Shown: one piece after another, positions 6,706 through 6,875 of the stretch
Position numbering within the stretch: the stretch's first letter is position 1
How the letters are laid out: each line of letters opens with the position of its first letter
Source of the DNA: Planctomycetota bacterium
Lineage (GTDB): Bacteria; Planctomycetota; Phycisphaerae; Phycisphaerales; SM1A02
Length of the DNA: 6,875 nt
Direction of reading: 5' to 3'
NCBI GenBank assembly: GCA_022567855.1
Contig: JADFGE010000166.1
Location: 1-6,875 of the forward strand
Program-made: the position numbers and the translations under genes
The notes under the pieces: generated by a model
Databases searched by the model: none
Told to the model about the DNA's origin: nothing
What the model saw: only the letters and a program-made list of their open reading frames with translations

Positions 6706-6875
6706 ATGCCAACGCTGATCTTCGAACCCAAACCCATCGTGCTTGAAGGCGATCACGTTCGTCTTGAGGCCGTGCGCGAAGGTGTGCTGCGCAAGTCACA
6801 CACTACACACAGTGGCTATGTCCGCGATTCGGTGTACTACAGCATCATCGATGACGAATGGCCGGCAGTGAAGCA
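6706..6875 (+). CDS. GNAT N-acetyltransferase remnant, internally deleted; runs off window
   Basis: The frame gives 56 codons before the window edge. Residues 10-22 (PIVLEGDHVRLEA) match the first beta strand and start of RimJ/RimL-type (Acetyltransf_3) GNAT enzymes. Residues 24-56 match the extreme C-terminal part of the same family: REGVLRK, then GYVRDSVYYSIIDDEWPAVK. Family members are about 180-200 aa, with roughly 120-130 residues between these two segments. Here they are joined directly, in frame, near codons 22-26 (6766-6783). The missing part holds the acetyl-CoA-binding core, so the product cannot be a working acetyltransferase. The family GNAT enzyme normally transfers acetyl groups to protein N-termini or small amines. 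It could be a pseudogene, a short retained peptide or an assembly collapse. The stop codon lies outside the window. The family match is from memory, but both ends are distinctive. Confidence 0.75.
   Translation, partial: MPTLIFEPKPIVLEGDHVRLEAVREGVLRKSHTTHSGYVRDSVYYSIIDDEWPAVK

Overview
The window is about 6.9 kb of high-GC bacterial DNA, except for the first ~180 bases, which I count at about 37% G+C. I see no rRNA, tRNA, CRISPR array, transposase, integrase or phage gene. The gene content points to Planctomycetota, as an inference from composition and gene types rather than from a marker gene. The pointers are a large secreted or anchored protein with a glutamine-amidotransferase-like fold beside a Gld-type ABC ATPase, a small zinc-ribbon membrane protein, a Pro/Glu-repeat membrane protein, and palindromic 'GGCACGGGC' intergenic repeats.

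Layout. Positions 1-429 hold no convincing gene. They contain an AT-rich block followed abruptly by GC-rich DNA with a 12-bp RNA hairpin. A 104-aa zinc-ribbon/one-TM protein (430-744, +) comes next, then a complete M20-family metallopeptidase of 477 aa (857-2290, +) with an excellent ribosome binding site. A 337-bp convergent spacer follows (2291-2627) with a composite palindromic repeat. Facing it is a 130-aa single-pass membrane protein with a (Glu-Pro)7 tail encoded by a CGGGCT hexamer array (2628-3020, -). A 156-bp divergent region separates it from an 815-aa exported protein (3177-5624, +) that has a signal peptide, a beta-rich N-terminus, a GATase-like fold, two TM helices and a long C-terminal domain. 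Sixty-eight bases later lies an ABC transporter ATPase (5693-6640, +). The window ends in a GNAT acetyltransferase reading frame (6706 to the edge) that appears to have lost its whole middle.

How the genes work together. The 815-aa protein and the ABC ATPase are co-directional and closely spaced, so they probably form one transcription unit and one membrane-associated system. It would be analogous to GldA/GldG-like modules, where an ATPase is paired with proteins carrying this extracytoplasmic fold. No permease is visible in the window. The M20 peptidase and the zinc-ribbon protein look like independent housekeeping or accessory genes.

The most notable points are the internally deleted GNAT gene, the composite palindromic repeat, the in-frame hexamer array, and two possible promoters that would place transcription starts on the start codons. 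I do not see convincing evidence for a wholly new multi-gene system. The best candidate for an under-described module is the pair at 3177-6640.
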